Below are positions 35,690-48,830 of a stretch of 64,000 nt of DNA, in pieces (positions within the stretch are counted from its first letter, which is position 1; each line of letters begins with the position of its first letter). The position numbers and the translations under genes were made by a program. Origin of the DNA: Taenia hydatigena (taxonomy: Eukaryota; Platyhelminthes; Cestoda; Cyclophyllidea; Taeniidae); NCBI GenBank assembly GCA_036345935.2, contig JADWOT020000001.1:33523412-33587411 (forward strand). Reading direction: 5' to 3'. The notes below the pieces were generated by a model that worked only from the letters and a program-made list of their open reading frames with translations, did not search any database and was not told the origin of the DNA.

Positions 35690-36300
35690 ATGAGGCATGG
35701 TTACTGAGCCACAGATAATGTTAGGGCTGCGAATTACACCCTTAATTTCCAAATCTTGTGAGTTTGTCAATGTGGTCCCTCTTCTTTCTCCTCCTTCTCC
35801 TCCTCCTCTTTCTACACTTCCTTCTGCTCCTTATCCTACTCCTAATCCTCTTCCTCCTCCTCAAAAATCGCACTTTTAAGTCAGCTCTTTATGGTGGGGT
35901 CCGAAGGCTTCCTTGAATGCAAAAGAAGGCAAAATATCAGGGTAGAATGCATGCATTCAACAGACAGGGGAAAATTAGTTGCTGGAACACCTTTTACCGA
36001 TGACTGTATCATCTCTCACATCATCTTTGACTTTTGTTCCTTCACTCTTCTTATTGCATTACCAGTGGACATGATCCACGAAGAGCCCTCAGTTCTGCTA
36101 TTAGCCACAGAAAAGCATGACTCAGAGTGGTATTTAGTTTTCCAGAACGCATGCCACTACAGCTATTTGGTCGTCAAGCCTCTCTTTGACCAGATCGTCC
36201 ACAAAGCCTCACAATTCTCAGTCACTCGCGACCAGTCTGCTTCACTCATTGCACGCCGTCAGGTGCATTTCAAATTTTCGTCTTCGATCCAACGATCAAT
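35690..36300 (+). other. Pyrimidine-rich stretch and unrecognised 170-codon frame
   Basis: 35,776-35,866 is a TCC/CTT-rich simple stretch. The frame at 35,891-36,403 includes a hydrophobic part (CSFTLLIALPVDMIHEE) and FQNACHYSYLVVKPLFDQIV. A piece of its DNA (TTATTGCATTA...GGATATGATCCAC-like) recurs at 47,338-47,368 with stops in the frame. That favours repeat origin, but an exon is possible. Confidence 0.25.
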
Positions 36301-36339
36301 GTGCTGTCAGGCGCATCGTCGCCAGTTTCATATTCCTGT

Positions 36340-36499
36340 GAGTTACTCGCAATGTTGTCGGAAGAAGGAGCGCTCTACGCTGTATTTCTGCTCGCCTACG
36401 TGAGCTTTGCGCTGCTCAATTCGAGCAGTAGTGCACTGAACCTACTCACATGGTCCTACATGTGGGCAGCCGTTGGAATCGCTGGAACCCTTGTCGACT
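36340..36499 (+). pseudogene. Membrane-segment open frame with donor, copy 1
   Basis: The frame reads LLAMLSEEGALYAVFLLAYV then SFALLNSSSSALN, continues with a Trp-rich hydrophobic part and meets GTAAGT at 36,500. The paralog at 38,705-39,031 (minus) reads LIATLSDREMVYTAFLLAYA and SFALLNWNSAMSF. The VFLLAYVSFALL stretch would make one membrane segment. The family is not recognised. DNA similarity continues past the frame, through a GCGCCACCAG-GCTCAGTTGG stretch and a CCTCAGTGGACC box, so the duplicated unit is larger than one exon. Confidence 0.3.
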
Positions 36500-38700
36500 G
36501 TAAGTGTGTCCATTTCGCCAATAAATCTGCTGCCTTGTAGATGTGACAAGAAGGAAAGGCGAGGCGGGAGAGCGCCACCAGCGCTCAGTTGGTGTTGAGG
36601 CTAGACCCTGTAGGCGGCACCACTGAAGGCTGCCACCGGCCTCAGTGGACCGGGACACAACCAGTTTTGCAATCTCTTCTCTTCGTGACGAGGAGGTTGT
36701 ACCGGCCACTGAGGCCGTGTGCTTAGGCACCGATCCAAGTGAGTCTCACTCTCTTCTGTCTCTCTTCCTCCTCCCCCTCCTCTGCGTACTGGTCAAGCTA
36801 CTTTGTAGGAGTTGCATAGCGGCTCTAGCTCAAGACTTACTTCATGCCTTTGTGCTCAATCACTTGGTCCATAATTACTTGCAGGCTAAGCATACGTCAT
36901 TCAGCTGACTTGCTTTCAATGTTTGGTCAGCTAGCAGTAGCATTAGCGTTATTTTCACTCTAAACCACTTAATTTACAGTTATTAGCCACATCGGCATGT
37001 TTTTGTTCCTTCTTATAGCTGAGCGCTGGTGGCGAGAGTGGAATGCTCAACACCCCCGTAAGCTCCCCACACTCAAACATTCTCCTCCTCCTCATTTTGC
37101 ATCCTCATCCTTCCCTTTTTCCACTGGTTATTTTAGGGCCAAAACACCAACGCGGAGTAAGAAGAGGACGCGCAGGAAGATGGCGCATCTTCTGCTGTTT
37201 AAATTGTTAGGGATCACTCACCTCGTTTTTTTCCCTTTCTCCTTATCCCTCTTCCCCACTCCCCATAGCATGATTGTATCGTGCTAACAGAATTATGTTG
37301 CAGCAATACCCTTTTTTTGCCTTCTATGTGGGCAGGATGGGGTGGGTGGTAATGAGACGAGCATTAGTGGACTGGGTGGGTGTGAGATGCGCCACCACTT
37401 ACAACATAGATCAATGGTGTCAGTTCCAGTGACAAATGAGTGAACAGGGTTGTCAGCGATGCAGCTTATCGACTATGCGACAGACATCCCGCAATATAGC
37501 AATTTAATGGGCATACACATTCCCGATGTGCTCTTTCCACCTCACATCTAGCATTACCTCTCCTGTGGCGCCCCGAGGCTTCCTCGAAGGCAAAAGAAGA
37601 CAGAATGCTATAGCAGAATATACATATTTATATATTCAACGATCTGAGGAAAATAGTTTGCTGACATGGCCTGAAGGCCAGCCCACGCAGCTAGGGCAGT
37701 ACGGCCACCTCTGTGACCTTGGCCGAAACCCGTAGTTCCAACAAACAATGTACTACATCTCCCTTCAACATCGGCTACCATGTTATTCTATTGCTTCACA
37801 CTCTGCATAAGATCGCCGAAATTGTGCAATGACAAACTGAACTAGAGTGACTGGCAAACCGTCGAATGAGCATAAACACAAAGGAGTGGCTAAACAATAG
37901 CGTACCGTTGCGTAGCAATGACCACGGCGCACTATCTCTCGCAAGTAACGATTCGCAAGCGTAATCCCTCCCACACCGCAACATAACTGCTACGGTCCGA
38001 GGACGAATGCGAACAGGCCTGGTAATGGGTGAGTAGACTCATTCACAAAATTGTTTCTACGCCATCCTTTCCACCCTGGCGTAAGTAGCCAGGATATGAG
38101 TTCACATCAGCGGGCCAATGCAAGATGTCAGATAATAATTGTGAGATCAAATAATTCACTTTCAGCAGTACTACATTTTAGTAGCAAAAGCAGCTCTAAG
38201 TATGCACATCACAATCTCAGTTATATATAAATTTGGTGCTTAAAATATTTGCACTAAGATATGTATTGTTGCATTTGCCATTATGCGTGGCATCGCTAAC
38301 CCACTAATTCCACATCGCAAAATTTAAAACACGCAAAAAATTGTATTAGTTGTGCTTGTTAATGCGCTACTCTTATCACACAAATCACCCCTTGTTTTTA
38401 ATTATCGTTTCCATGACCACAGTTGACGCTTTGCTCTAAGGTGACGACGCGGTAGTTTGACTGACAATTCTGCTGGCTCAACGTCTCCTCGTGCGGTGAT
38501 GGCGATTTCTCACATTGAATCATTGTTATGGACCGACAAAACGGCTACCAAGTTCGTGTTTGTATCAATTGCTGTAGTGCTACCATTTAAAGCATTTTGT
38601 TTGGTAAGTTTATTTTTACACGTCCCAATTATGCTATTTGTTAGTGTGGATAGCTGCTGCAGATGAGTCGACCTTAACAAGTTTAAGTTGACTGGATGCA
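36500..38700. other. Repeat-derived and unassigned sequence
   Basis: 36,580-36,680 pairs with the inverted 38,700-38,870 stretch. 36,770-36,850 shares pieces with the 23.1 kb repeat. 37,320-37,400 faintly resembles 47,640-47,720. No gene is recognised. Confidence 0.3.
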
Positions 38701-38704
38701 GTTG

Positions 38705-39031
38705 TCATGCAAGCAGCACCGGTAATGTGAGTTGGTGAGAAAGAGATGGCGTTGAGAAGCTAGTTGCATCCTGGTCCACTGAGGCCGACGGCAGCTTCTG
38801 TTGATGGCGTCTGCACCGTCTCACCTCTGCTCCAACTGAGCACTGGTGGCGCTCCTTCGAATCACGTTCCTTCGTTATCAGATGTACGAAGCGGCGTAAC
38901 TGTTGGCCAAGTAGGGAGGGAGTGAAGCTCATTGCGCTGTTCCAATTGAGCAGTGCGAAGCTCGCGTACGCAAGCAGAAAAGCTGTGTAGACCATTTCTC
39001 TGTCCGACAGCGTCGCAATCAGATCGCCCAA
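38705..39031 (-). pseudogene. Membrane-segment open frame, copy 2
   Basis: A 108-codon minus frame whose first 35 residues align with the frame at 36,340-36,499 (YTAFLLAYASFALLN). The rest (Arg/His-rich, then VDQDATSFSTPSLSH) aligns at DNA level with the plus strand at 36,570-36,690. There the frame reads MDRDTTSFAISSLRDEE and reaches GTGAGT. Unknown function; probable gene-fragment duplicate. Confidence 0.3.
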
Positions 39032-39059
39032 AAATTAAATTGCGACGATGCGGCCAACA

Positions 39060-41890
39060 AATCAAATAAAGAGATTGAACTTGTGAAGAGTTGTCTTGTA
39101 AGAATGATTGGGATGATGAGAATGAGGTCGAGGTGGGGAAGGGAAGAGAAGGAAGAGTAAGAGGTATGGTTAGGTATTTATAAGTTTAAAGGTGTAAGGC
39201 TGCTAAGTCCCATTTGTTAAGTTGTTTGATTTTGTGATTTGTTTGTGCATGTGTGGTGTTTAGAGACTGCTTGGGATTTAAAGGTGCTTAGCACATTACA
39301 GTCGCGTAGGTGGAGGGATTCAGATCGTGGATTTAGCATGATCCGTGGCTCAACGGTCACACTTCTCATTGTTTTAGCCTTCTCCTCATGCCAATTGCCA
39401 CAGGATGGTGAAGGCTATATGACATTCCAGTGGTTGCAGTGATGCTTAAGCCAGCTCTAGACTGGTGCCTACAGCAAGGCCTAACTAGTCTGTCGCCGTC
39501 GTGGTCTTCGGACAGTAACGCTGACAGGAGTCCACTGATTAATCGATCAAAGAACCTCAAAAAGTGGCCTAATGACGTGATTGGGATTGCACAGATGCTG
39601 AAACCGACTTCTCACTGTAGACATGCCACGATTTCCTCTGCATGGAGGTTAGGTTTAGACGAACTGCTCTTGTACATATGATTGGTCAATGGATTGCAAG
39701 CAATGCTGCTGTCACCTCACTTTGGCAAGGGTACTGCAACATTCGGACTCTAAGACAACGTGGAATCCTTCATTCTCCTTAAGAACATTCAAAGTAATTG
39801 GACAATCGTGTGGAAGTTACTTCACAATCTCATAATGCTAGTCCGTTTCCAAATCCATGGTGTCAATGTGTAGCCTCGATCGTCCAAATGACTTGTCTTC
39901 ATACATTGTAACGAGTCGTTTTATTTGAGCGTAAGTCCTTCGTAAAGATGAGAAGGAGAGAGAAGAATAGAGAGTGTGCTATTGTAAATTGTTGTCTGTA
40001 TCGCATTCAACGCAAGGCATCCTACTCAGATCAACATCGAAAACGGCTTCGTCAATTGTAGTTTGAATGTGTTTTGCCCGACATGGAAAAAATCAGTTGC
40101 GGTGGTGCCCTCTTTATGCGCTGTTAGAGAGTTTTTTTGGGAATTGTTAGAGCCTGACCAAACCATGTCGATGGTGGGCGGAATTATTCCGACAGCTCAT
40201 CCCAATCATGCGACTATCCTCTCAAACAGGGAGAGGACAATTTCTTCGCACTAATAACCGCACTGATAGTTCGCTCGCCAACGAGGGAACAGCAAGCAGT
40301 GTGGCAGTTAGTAAAGATCACATTTCGGCCACGTTGAAGGGTCCACATGAAGAGACCAGCAGGTAACCCAAATGCTGTTAAGAGCAATCCCTCAATTTAT
40401 CCAAACAATGCATTAGCACACTCCTAAAGGCATGTGTTGTTCAGGCCCTGGTTCTCACTGTCATAATGAGGACATAACCTCCTTCCTTCCGATCAGAGTA
40501 GCACTGACTACAGAGGCGAGGATGAAAGAACAGTTGTAGAGGCTTAATCGGGCGTCTTTGGCACCTCTGGCTGCATTGGCCATGGTTACGAGCCAGATGC
40601 TAGTGTCGATGTTGACTGCCTTGGTGATAGGGGATTCTCGGACGTAGAGTATCGGTAGGAAATCAAAAGCGTCTCTATATCGTCGTCTGAAAGACAAGGA
40701 GTAGTGTCGTTGCTGGTTTTGCTGTCATCATATCGGCACTCGCTAATTTTGATAGATCGCTGCCTGTTTCGGTATATCAGCATAACTGAAGTTGATGTGG
40801 TAGACTGAACCGTTCTCTTTGGCCAAAAGCATTCGATGGGTGCACATTCTCATGCGCAAGCACCATTCTCCACCTTCGAGAGAGGAGTGTTTTCAGTCAA
40901 ACGAGTTCAGACTTTATCACTATTCCTTATTTGCCATGTCGCCGATGAAATTTGTCGCGCACTTGTTCTTCTTCTTTTCATCTCGAGGAAGCCAAAACCC
41001 AAGAAGGAGCAGATAAGCGCTGAACTCATTGCACACCTTTCCGAAGGCGTCGGCATAATTCTGCTATTATATCCGTCAATTGCACAGGATGGAAGCCATT
41101 CGTCCATCAGTGTTTCAAGTCGGGCTCGTCTCTTTGTTCCTCTCTGCTGTGCAATGTTCATCGTCCATTCATTACTTTACTGGATCCATGTAAGATCGTG
41201 TTATTGACAGTGAGAGATCCAGATATATCGGTCTGATGAAAATCGCCCTATTCAAATAAGGTCGATGCGCAATAATGGTAGCCGTCCGTTGAGGAGTCCA
41301 AAAGATGGCGAGAGAGTGTTGTTGCAGCGATTAATCGCTTCCGAAAATTTAGGTCTTTAGAGAAAGGAACGAGGTCGGTTAATTTCCTCAAAGTTGCTTG
41401 TTAAACACTCATGTCATCAAAAGGTGAGCTATCACCTTAACGATTGATGAGAAGCAGTCGGCAGTCCCACCTTCCTCTTCGACTGGCAGTCCAAGCTAAC
41501 TGCAAACACCCTCAAAGGACTCTTTTGCACACACGCCCTTAGCGCCCCTGATTTGTGTTGATGGCACTCCAGCTCCTTCCTTAACTTTGGCATATTTCCA
41601 AGTAAGCAGGCTGTGGTTTCTTACTCACCACAAGCCAAGTTAAGGCACCATTTGGTTGTACGATGAGGATTTCATTGTCATGTGAAGGATAAGTGCAACA
41701 ACCTTTTTTCTAACTGTCGAACAGCTGAGGTTCTTTTTAGAATAGCTTACGCTTAGACGTGGTGACGTGAGGAGCACGCAAGTGGTAAATGCAGTTGCAG
41801 AATGCTATTGCTGCAAAGCATCAATGCGTCTTGGCATTCCGTGCTTAATCTGCTGACTGGAAGCAGTTGAGGAGGAATGGGCGCTTACTC
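39060..41890. other. Unassigned, a few hydrophobic open frames
   Basis: The frame 40,836-41,207 (+) has hydrophobic parts (LSLFLICHVAD, ALVLLLFISRKPKPKKEQ, GVGIILLLYPSIAQ). The frame 40,461-40,697 (-) reads FDFLPILYVRESP and SIWLVTMANAARGAKDARLS. Neither has paired splice sites or a recognised family. Confidence 0.25.
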
Positions 41891-42840
41891 TGCATTCACA
41901 GGCATTCCAATAGTGCTCTCCGAAGGACAGCTGACGTCGCTCTCTGATTGGTCGATGCTAAAAGTTGGTTTGGTTAATGCTGGACTGAACTAGGATGCGG
42001 AATAGGCAGCTGACTGGCCCATTAAACGATACACTAGCACTGCGACATGCTACTCATTAGTTAGTTAGTAGCTATGCGTTGTGTGCGGATGTCTCTCGGC
42101 CCATTGAATTTGCCTTTTATATGGATCGGTAACTGGTTGGTGCAGTTTGTTTGTGAGTCCGTGAGTTAGTAGCTCCGTGTTGGTTGACAATGTCTCCTGA
42201 ACCACAAAATGTGTCTTTTATACGCTTAGTAACTTGTTGGTCTGGTTCGTTTCTTAGTCAGTTATAGAGCCGTTAAGTAGGTTGTTGGTCAGGGAAATTC
42301 ACTGCGGTAGAGGTTAGCAGTGCAGGGAATCCTAAGTAGTAGCGTTGTTATTTGCGCTGGTATCCGCTTCCATGAATGCCTTGAGCGCAACAGTTAATCA
42401 CATTATCCTCTTGTCACTACATCTCTCTCCATAGATCGACGAGCATTTGGAGATCTAACCTGCGTCATGATTCTAGCAGCAAGCGTGACTCATTTGACAT
42501 GTCGGGCTAATGTTTTATTATCCGAAATCACTCCAAGGACATTACATCAATTTTAACTCTCTCGTTTTATCCGTTGTGAGGGTGAAATGAAGTCCTAATA
42601 TGGTCAATGCTGCCCATTTTGGTGCATAAACATCACTTTGTTTTTGTCTCTTGTACTTGCAGTCAGTTGATACGGCATTTTTTGTCGACTAGCAGACCAG
42701 CTACCCGATATTAGGTATGACGGAAGCTACACGTTAACCAGGTACAGCCGACGTACGTCCCTCCTTACTCACTGACGATTTTACATTACCCTTTGCCCGA
42801 ATCGGCTTAAATGGGGGTCAGCAAAGCCTTTGGTGTAACA
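41890..42840 (+). repeat. Families C and B composite, copy 1
   Basis: Collinear with 48,210-48,830. Shared: GGACAGCTGACGTC, GGCTGGCCCATTAAACGATA-like and GCACTGCGACATGCTACTCA segments, TTTGCCTTTTATAT, then the B segment starting AATGCCTTGA. Confidence 0.7.
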
Positions 42841-44780
42841 CCGAACTTCATTTAAATCAACCTCTAGGATGAAGGGAAGGGGATTGTGGAGAGAAAGAGC
42901 TGTTTGAGGAATCGGCTCTTAACCACGAAAACAGCAAAAGATTTGCTGAGGTCCTTTACAGCTCTGTTTGATTCTGAATCAGTGCCTTGGCTCCACAAGA
43001 ATCAGGTGCAGGGTAGAAGGACCATCAGAAAATGACGGCAATGAATTGTCGGAGGAGGAGAAGGAGGAGAAGAAGGGTGTGCAGGTGGGGAATAAAATGT
43101 GAAGCAACGAGTGTTGGAGCGCGGGCATTTTACTTTCACTACCAGCAGGCAAGGGATTCTTGATCAACTGCAGCATGAGCTGAAGCAAGAGCTGCTATGT
43201 AACACCTGCATTGTGAGTTGAGGAGGAGGAAGGAAAGAAGTAAATACAATTGTGTGGAAGGGTGAGTGAATGACTGGCCTTCCATCCACCTGCTCATCCA
43301 TAATGACTAATCAGAACAAAGACAAGGCAGAAAACAGTCTCTAGTGGTCGGGCAGACTCAAGTTTAATTGGCTGTAAAGCTTATCACGCCTCACGGGTCT
43401 CATTGGCCCTCCAATCCAGAAGCCTGAATGTGAATTTGGCCAGATAGGCGTCAATAAACGAGAAGTGTCGAAAAGAGGGAGACTCTAACTTCTCAGTTCA
43501 AAGTCCTCATAAAGTTCTATCCCTTGTAGTGCCATGAAATAACTAGTCGCAAACATCCAACTAACCAATGTCGTCGCTTACCTCCTGGCACACCTGCTAC
43601 GTATGCGTTTTGTTTAAGCATGTGCATCCCGTAAAGAGGAGAAGATTGCAACTCTAAAGGGTTGAAGGAGGAAGAAGATTGCGTGATTGTGACTCATCAT
43701 CCGTGTCATATTCAACGCGAAGCATCCTACTCAGGTTGACATCAGAAACGATTCCGTCAATCGTAGTTTGAATGTGTCTCAACCAATGCGCGTGGAGGCA
43801 TTTACACCGGCGACTCATTTTGGTTGCTTCGAAGATATTACTTGATGAATTGGTAGAGTTAAGCCCAACCATTACCGACGACCGTGGCGATGGTGGGTGA
43901 AACGTCCAGACAACTCACCTTGGTCTTGCGACCATCATCTCAAAAAAGGCATTATTTTAGATAATCATCCATGATTAACTAATTAAACTGCTAGTCAGCT
44001 TGTCATCGAGCAGTGTGGCATAAATGAGCAAACATACGCATCTCACCACTTCTCTCTGGGATACCAGTTAGGGACAGGCTTCTTCTATTCTTAATTTCTG
44101 CCACTTATTGGACTTTTGAGAAAGGGTGGTGATTTGCGGCGATGATTGCGCCAGGGCTAAAGGGCTTGAAGTAAGGCGGAGAGGTGCATTACAAATCTGC
44201 TCTTAAATGTAGACTATGCATTTACCCAGGATGCAAGCAGGCAGTGTGGTTTTGTGTCTGGAGGACATACATGCGGGGCAAAAGGACGAGCAACTGGTAA
44301 CTTGGCAAGTACTCTTCAATGGGACAATGCGTCAAACGATTTGAATGCGATTATTAGCCCAATTTTGTTTGAGATGATAAGGTTTTGTCGGTGTAAGCTG
44401 GCTAAATACGGTAGGCACGTTTCCTATTTCTTCCATCCGACCCAAAAGCTTTGCAGTAATAAAGTTCCTTACCTCATAAAGTATCAACAAGACTGACGCC
44501 CTGTAGAACCATTAAGGCTCCTCGAATTAAGTATCACATGCCAATATTCTTACATCATTCACCTTTTTTATCTCCCTCCACTACTTATTTGCTCACTTTG
44601 CTACCTTCTCGTCTGTACAATGGTGTTGAGAGGATTCGTCGGTACCTAAGCACTTTCTAGCTGCAAAGTCAGCGGCAGCGTACCAACATATCTGTTGTGG
44701 TGTGTGGCAGGTTTTGCGTTCATCTTTCCCACTTGACCATCATTTCCTAGGAATGAGTCGACCAAATGCATATTCGCTAT
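42840..44780. repeat. Mixed repeat pieces
   Basis: 43,190-43,450 is the inverted partner of 22,930-23,250. The remainder has no clear partner and no recognised gene. Confidence 0.35.
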
Positions 44781-45700
44781 GTATATGCTTGGTTGAGTAT
44801 TCATCATTGCTAGCCGAGAAGCGATCGGCGAACACGCCTTTCACTACGGAAGCGTCGTCATCCTCCTTCAAGGGCGATTTGGACTCCCTAAGGCAGCATA
44901 ATCCTCATCACTCTGCTTCGCTCACTGCATCACCAGCAATTAAGAGTACTCGCCACTTGCTCTCACTCTACTCGTCTCAAGGAAACAAAGCCAAGGAGGA
45001 AGGGAGTAGCAAGGAACCTGCGGCATATTGAAGTAAATTGATTGGAGAACGAAATTAAATGAAGGACCACAATCTATTTTCTCCTGTCACGAGTAGCGCA
45101 CAGCTGCCTGTCCATGCAAGCCAACAGGCGAGTTCATTTTCGATAAAGTGAGTGAATGAAAGATGGACAACATTGTTATGCCACCGATGCCAAAAGTGCT
45201 AAACAGCTAGCCCATTAATCGTGGGAGCGGAAGACGATATGACTTCATTGCAGAGGAATCGTCTATTACCGACAACTCAAACGAACCCACGGAGAGGTGG
45301 TACCCGTCTATGCCAACTTCAAGTATCTCCTCATGGGATCCTGTGTTTACCAAACGCGTCTCATTCAACCAAGATGATTATTTAATCCAACAAATGCATG
45401 TCGTAAGAGAGTCAATGCAAAGAAGCGGCTAAAGCACCATCAACGGTGGTCAATCTGGCCGTACAAATTGGCAGGCCGGTGTGTGTGCCTCCATCTTCGG
45501 CCAATTAGAACGGCACTTATTAAAGGGACAAAGCGATGCAGCGATAAAACTAGTCCCTCTATAATTGTGCATGTCCTTCATCACTCTACCTCGTTCATCA
45601 CTTCACCAGTGATGGAGAAAGTTGCCTGCATGCACACACTCCATCGCACTCATGCGGATGTGTTGGCTCACCGCTGCTGAGTTTACAGCCAGGAATTTCA
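44780..45700 (+). repeat. Family A long copy (plus orientation)
   Basis: GTATATGCT precedes a diverged core (ATTGCTAGCCGAGAAGCG, about 44,807-44,824), then the U body (CATCACTCTGC, CTCACTCTACTCG) and the inner part shared with the inverted copy at 28.3-29.2 kb. Confidence 0.65.
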
Positions 45701-47780
45701 CACCGTAACAACTCGCTCTGCCTGGAAGCTAGTTCTTTGCGATTGTAGCAACCGCAACATGATATTTCATCCAAAAAGAAGTAGTGCTTGCACAACTTGC
45801 TTACTTGGAAATTCGCTGAAGTAAAGATACAGGTCTGTGGCCATTGATGGTTGATGCGGTGGTCAATCCGATTAGTAACTGATTGCTCTTGACCTCTGAG
45901 TGGTTGGCAGCAGACTTGATTTTCGGCGGAATTGCAAACACCTCTAGCGTCTCGATCTCCTAGCGTCCATCGATGCCATCGCCTTCCTATTTCCGGTAGG
46001 TGTCTCTCCAGAACAGATACAAGTGGCATCCGTGCTCCACCCCACAGCAATAAAGACACCAATGAGCGATTTACACCTCTGTGCACGCCATCAAAGAGCG
46101 TTTTAAGGTTACTGTGAGTTAAAGTGGGCAACGATTCCATCAATGAACCTAACAGTATGCAAAGAAACTGCGTTTCGTTTCTTAGTTCACGTCTGTCAAG
46201 AATCCTTTGTTTCGTCCATGTTTCTGATTTATCAATGTCTCATCAAGTGGTCCGCACATTATGTAAATAGACCTTCCAAACATATTAATTGTAGAGTTTT
46301 GAGCATCAGTTGAGAAATCTCTTAGACTGCTTAACATTGATTAAGTAGGTGGGGCCGAACTGGGTGATATTTGAGTTGACAAGGATGCCAGCTTGCTAAA
46401 TACTAGCTAGCTGACTTGATGACAGGTAGACAAACAGTCCAACTGGTATTTGCGAACTCCATGGTTAGTTGGCCAGTTCTCTGGCTAGGTGAGTAGAAGG
46501 GCCAGTTTGCTCGTCAGCCTCGAATACACGCAGGCGACTTGCCATAGCTTCTCTCACTAGATGGGTCGGCGTTCATCCAGAGAGAAGTCACTGCAAGGTG
46601 ATTTAAATGACTGCCATAGCACACTTAGGAACTGCATTTATTTTAAGCTCACAATTTATTCTCTTAACTCTACTTGGACACTCTAGCAGGTTAGTAATGC
46701 AGTCCATGTCTTACTTCAAATAAAACCAAGCTTTCGTGGGCATATTTTTCAATTTTAAGCCAACTTTCATGATAGGTGTTGCACCATTAGCTAATTAGGT
46801 AAAATAAACGGGGACTAACAGAACTGTACTGGGTTCCTGAGGTAAAGCATCATCCTGTGACTGCGTGGTACCTGTGGCTAGAGAGTTGTCACTGCAACGC
46901 ACCAAGTGTAGAGCACTTGGGAATAAGCCCAACCGTCATTCATCATTGCCACTTATACGTGGTAGGTGTGTTGCAGAGCTCGACAATCCACTCGAGCTCC
47001 TCGATTCCTCTGAGGAACATGAAAACTTTCCTTCTTGCAGTTATGGACATTGTTCTGCTAAACTAGCCTAACATGACCTGTCAGCATATTGAATTCAAAT
47101 ATTAAAGTGTTATCCATTTACTTGGCCTTTTATTCCTCTTATCAGGAGGCAGGAGAGAGCTACAAGACTAAGAGATGGGTTTACTAAGCTACAGATTAAT
47201 TTAATCCACAAAACTCAATCGGAATCTTCCAACTGGACGATTACCCTACTGTAGGCGCTAATCCCTCTCCTCATCTTTCTCATTCTGCCTTTAAACCAAC
47301 ACATTTCATAACATTATCATTGCTAATTGGTCTCTCTTTATTGCATTAACCCTGGATATGATCCACAGGGATCCTCAAATTAAGCTTATAATTTTCACTT
47401 TGCCTGGATCTTCTACAAAGCCTCACAGCACGGCGGCCACAGTAGGTGTTCAACTCTGTGGACCTGTATTAAGCATGCTAAATCACAGAAAATGTACAAT
47501 ATTACAAAGTGGGTGCATATGAAATCACAAGGCTGTTTCCTTGTTTAGGAGGCGATTTCCTTTCCGCCCCACTCTCATCTCACATTGCCACACCCTGTTG
47601 CATGTTTGCATGGTTCAAACAGAGCTTTTGTCATGTCAGTGCCTTCTTTTCACCTTTCTTGTGGGCAGTACCAGGTAGAAGTTAATGGCACAAGCATTGG
47701 TGGTAGAGGAAATGTGGATGGCGTGTGTCGATTTCCTCCTTGGAATCCCTACATTGTCAAACATGTCAAGAGATCGCGTG
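45700..47780. other. Unassigned; one 181-codon frame
   Basis: The minus frame 45,598-46,143 (reading KTLFDGVHRGVNRSLVSLLL and later EISCCGCYNRKEL) overlaps family A DNA at its end and shows no recognised domain. 46,700-47,780 has scattered similarity to 35.9-37.4 kb. Confidence 0.25.
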
Positions 47781-48830
47781 TGGGTTAGCTTAATCGACAT
47801 CTAAAGTCCAAAAGCCGGAGGCTGAAGCTCCTCGCAATTTCTCTCCCTTCGACACCCATCTGGACACGTTTGTCACCAGAAGCCTCAGTCGATTCGACAT
47901 TAAGATCTGCGCAGGGTGATAGTCTCCACACGCGGGTGGATAGTGCACCCAACGCAGATAGGTAGGTGGGTGGGTAAGAAGTCGGAGATCTGCCCAACTT
48001 ATCACACGAATGTCCTTCCTTGCTAACTTATATGGGCAGTAAAGCTTGCACCACCTGCAAATAGAGTAGCTAGATTGTTGTCCTTCGTTCACATTCTTTT
48101 TTTTAACAAATCCTTGAGCAGTGTGACACTTGACTTTCCTCTCTCATAACGACAGAGTGAGGGCAGGCAGAGAGAGTCTTTTTCTTTGGAGGCAAAAACG
48201 ATGCCAGTTCTAACTAGGCAAACACAGACATTCCAATGGTCTTCTCCGGAGGACAGCTGACGTCACTCTCTGATTGATGGATGCTAGAAGGTGGTTTGGT
48301 AATGTTGGACTGAATTTGTATGTGAAATAGGCAGCTGGCTGGCCCATTAAACGATACACTGGCACTGCGACATGCTACTCATTAGTCAGTCAGTAGCTAT
48401 GCGTTGTGTGTGCATGTGTCTTGGCCCACTGAATTTGCCTTTTATATAGACTGGTAACTGGTTGGTGCAGTTTGTTTGATAGTCCGTGATACAGCCGCTA
48501 AGTGGTTTGGTGGTCGGAGAAATTTACTGTGGTAAAGGTCAGCAGTGCAGGGAAGTCTGAAGAGCATCATGTTTACTGCTGCCACCATCAACTTCCCTAA
48601 AATGCCTTGAATGCCACAGCCCATTATATCATCCTTTTGTCACTACTTCTCCATCTCGGTAAGTTGACGATTATCTGGAGACCAAGCCTTCGCCATGCTT
48701 CAGGCAGCAAGCGAGACTCACTTGATGTGTCAATAAACGTTTGCGCCATCCAAAGTCAATCCAAAGGTATTTTAACTATCTCAACCATCTCCTTGTCACC
48801 CTATCCAAGTCTGAAATGCAGTGCGTAGAC
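47780..48830. repeat. Family A fragment (-) followed by families C and B composite (+), copy 2
   Basis: 47,780-48,090 is the inverted partner of 27,750-28,130; 48,210-48,830 matches 41,890-42,840. Confidence 0.65.

Noticed and set aside
45598..46143. 181-codon minus-strand frame
   Set aside because: Its 3' end is made of family A repeat DNA and no domain is visible.
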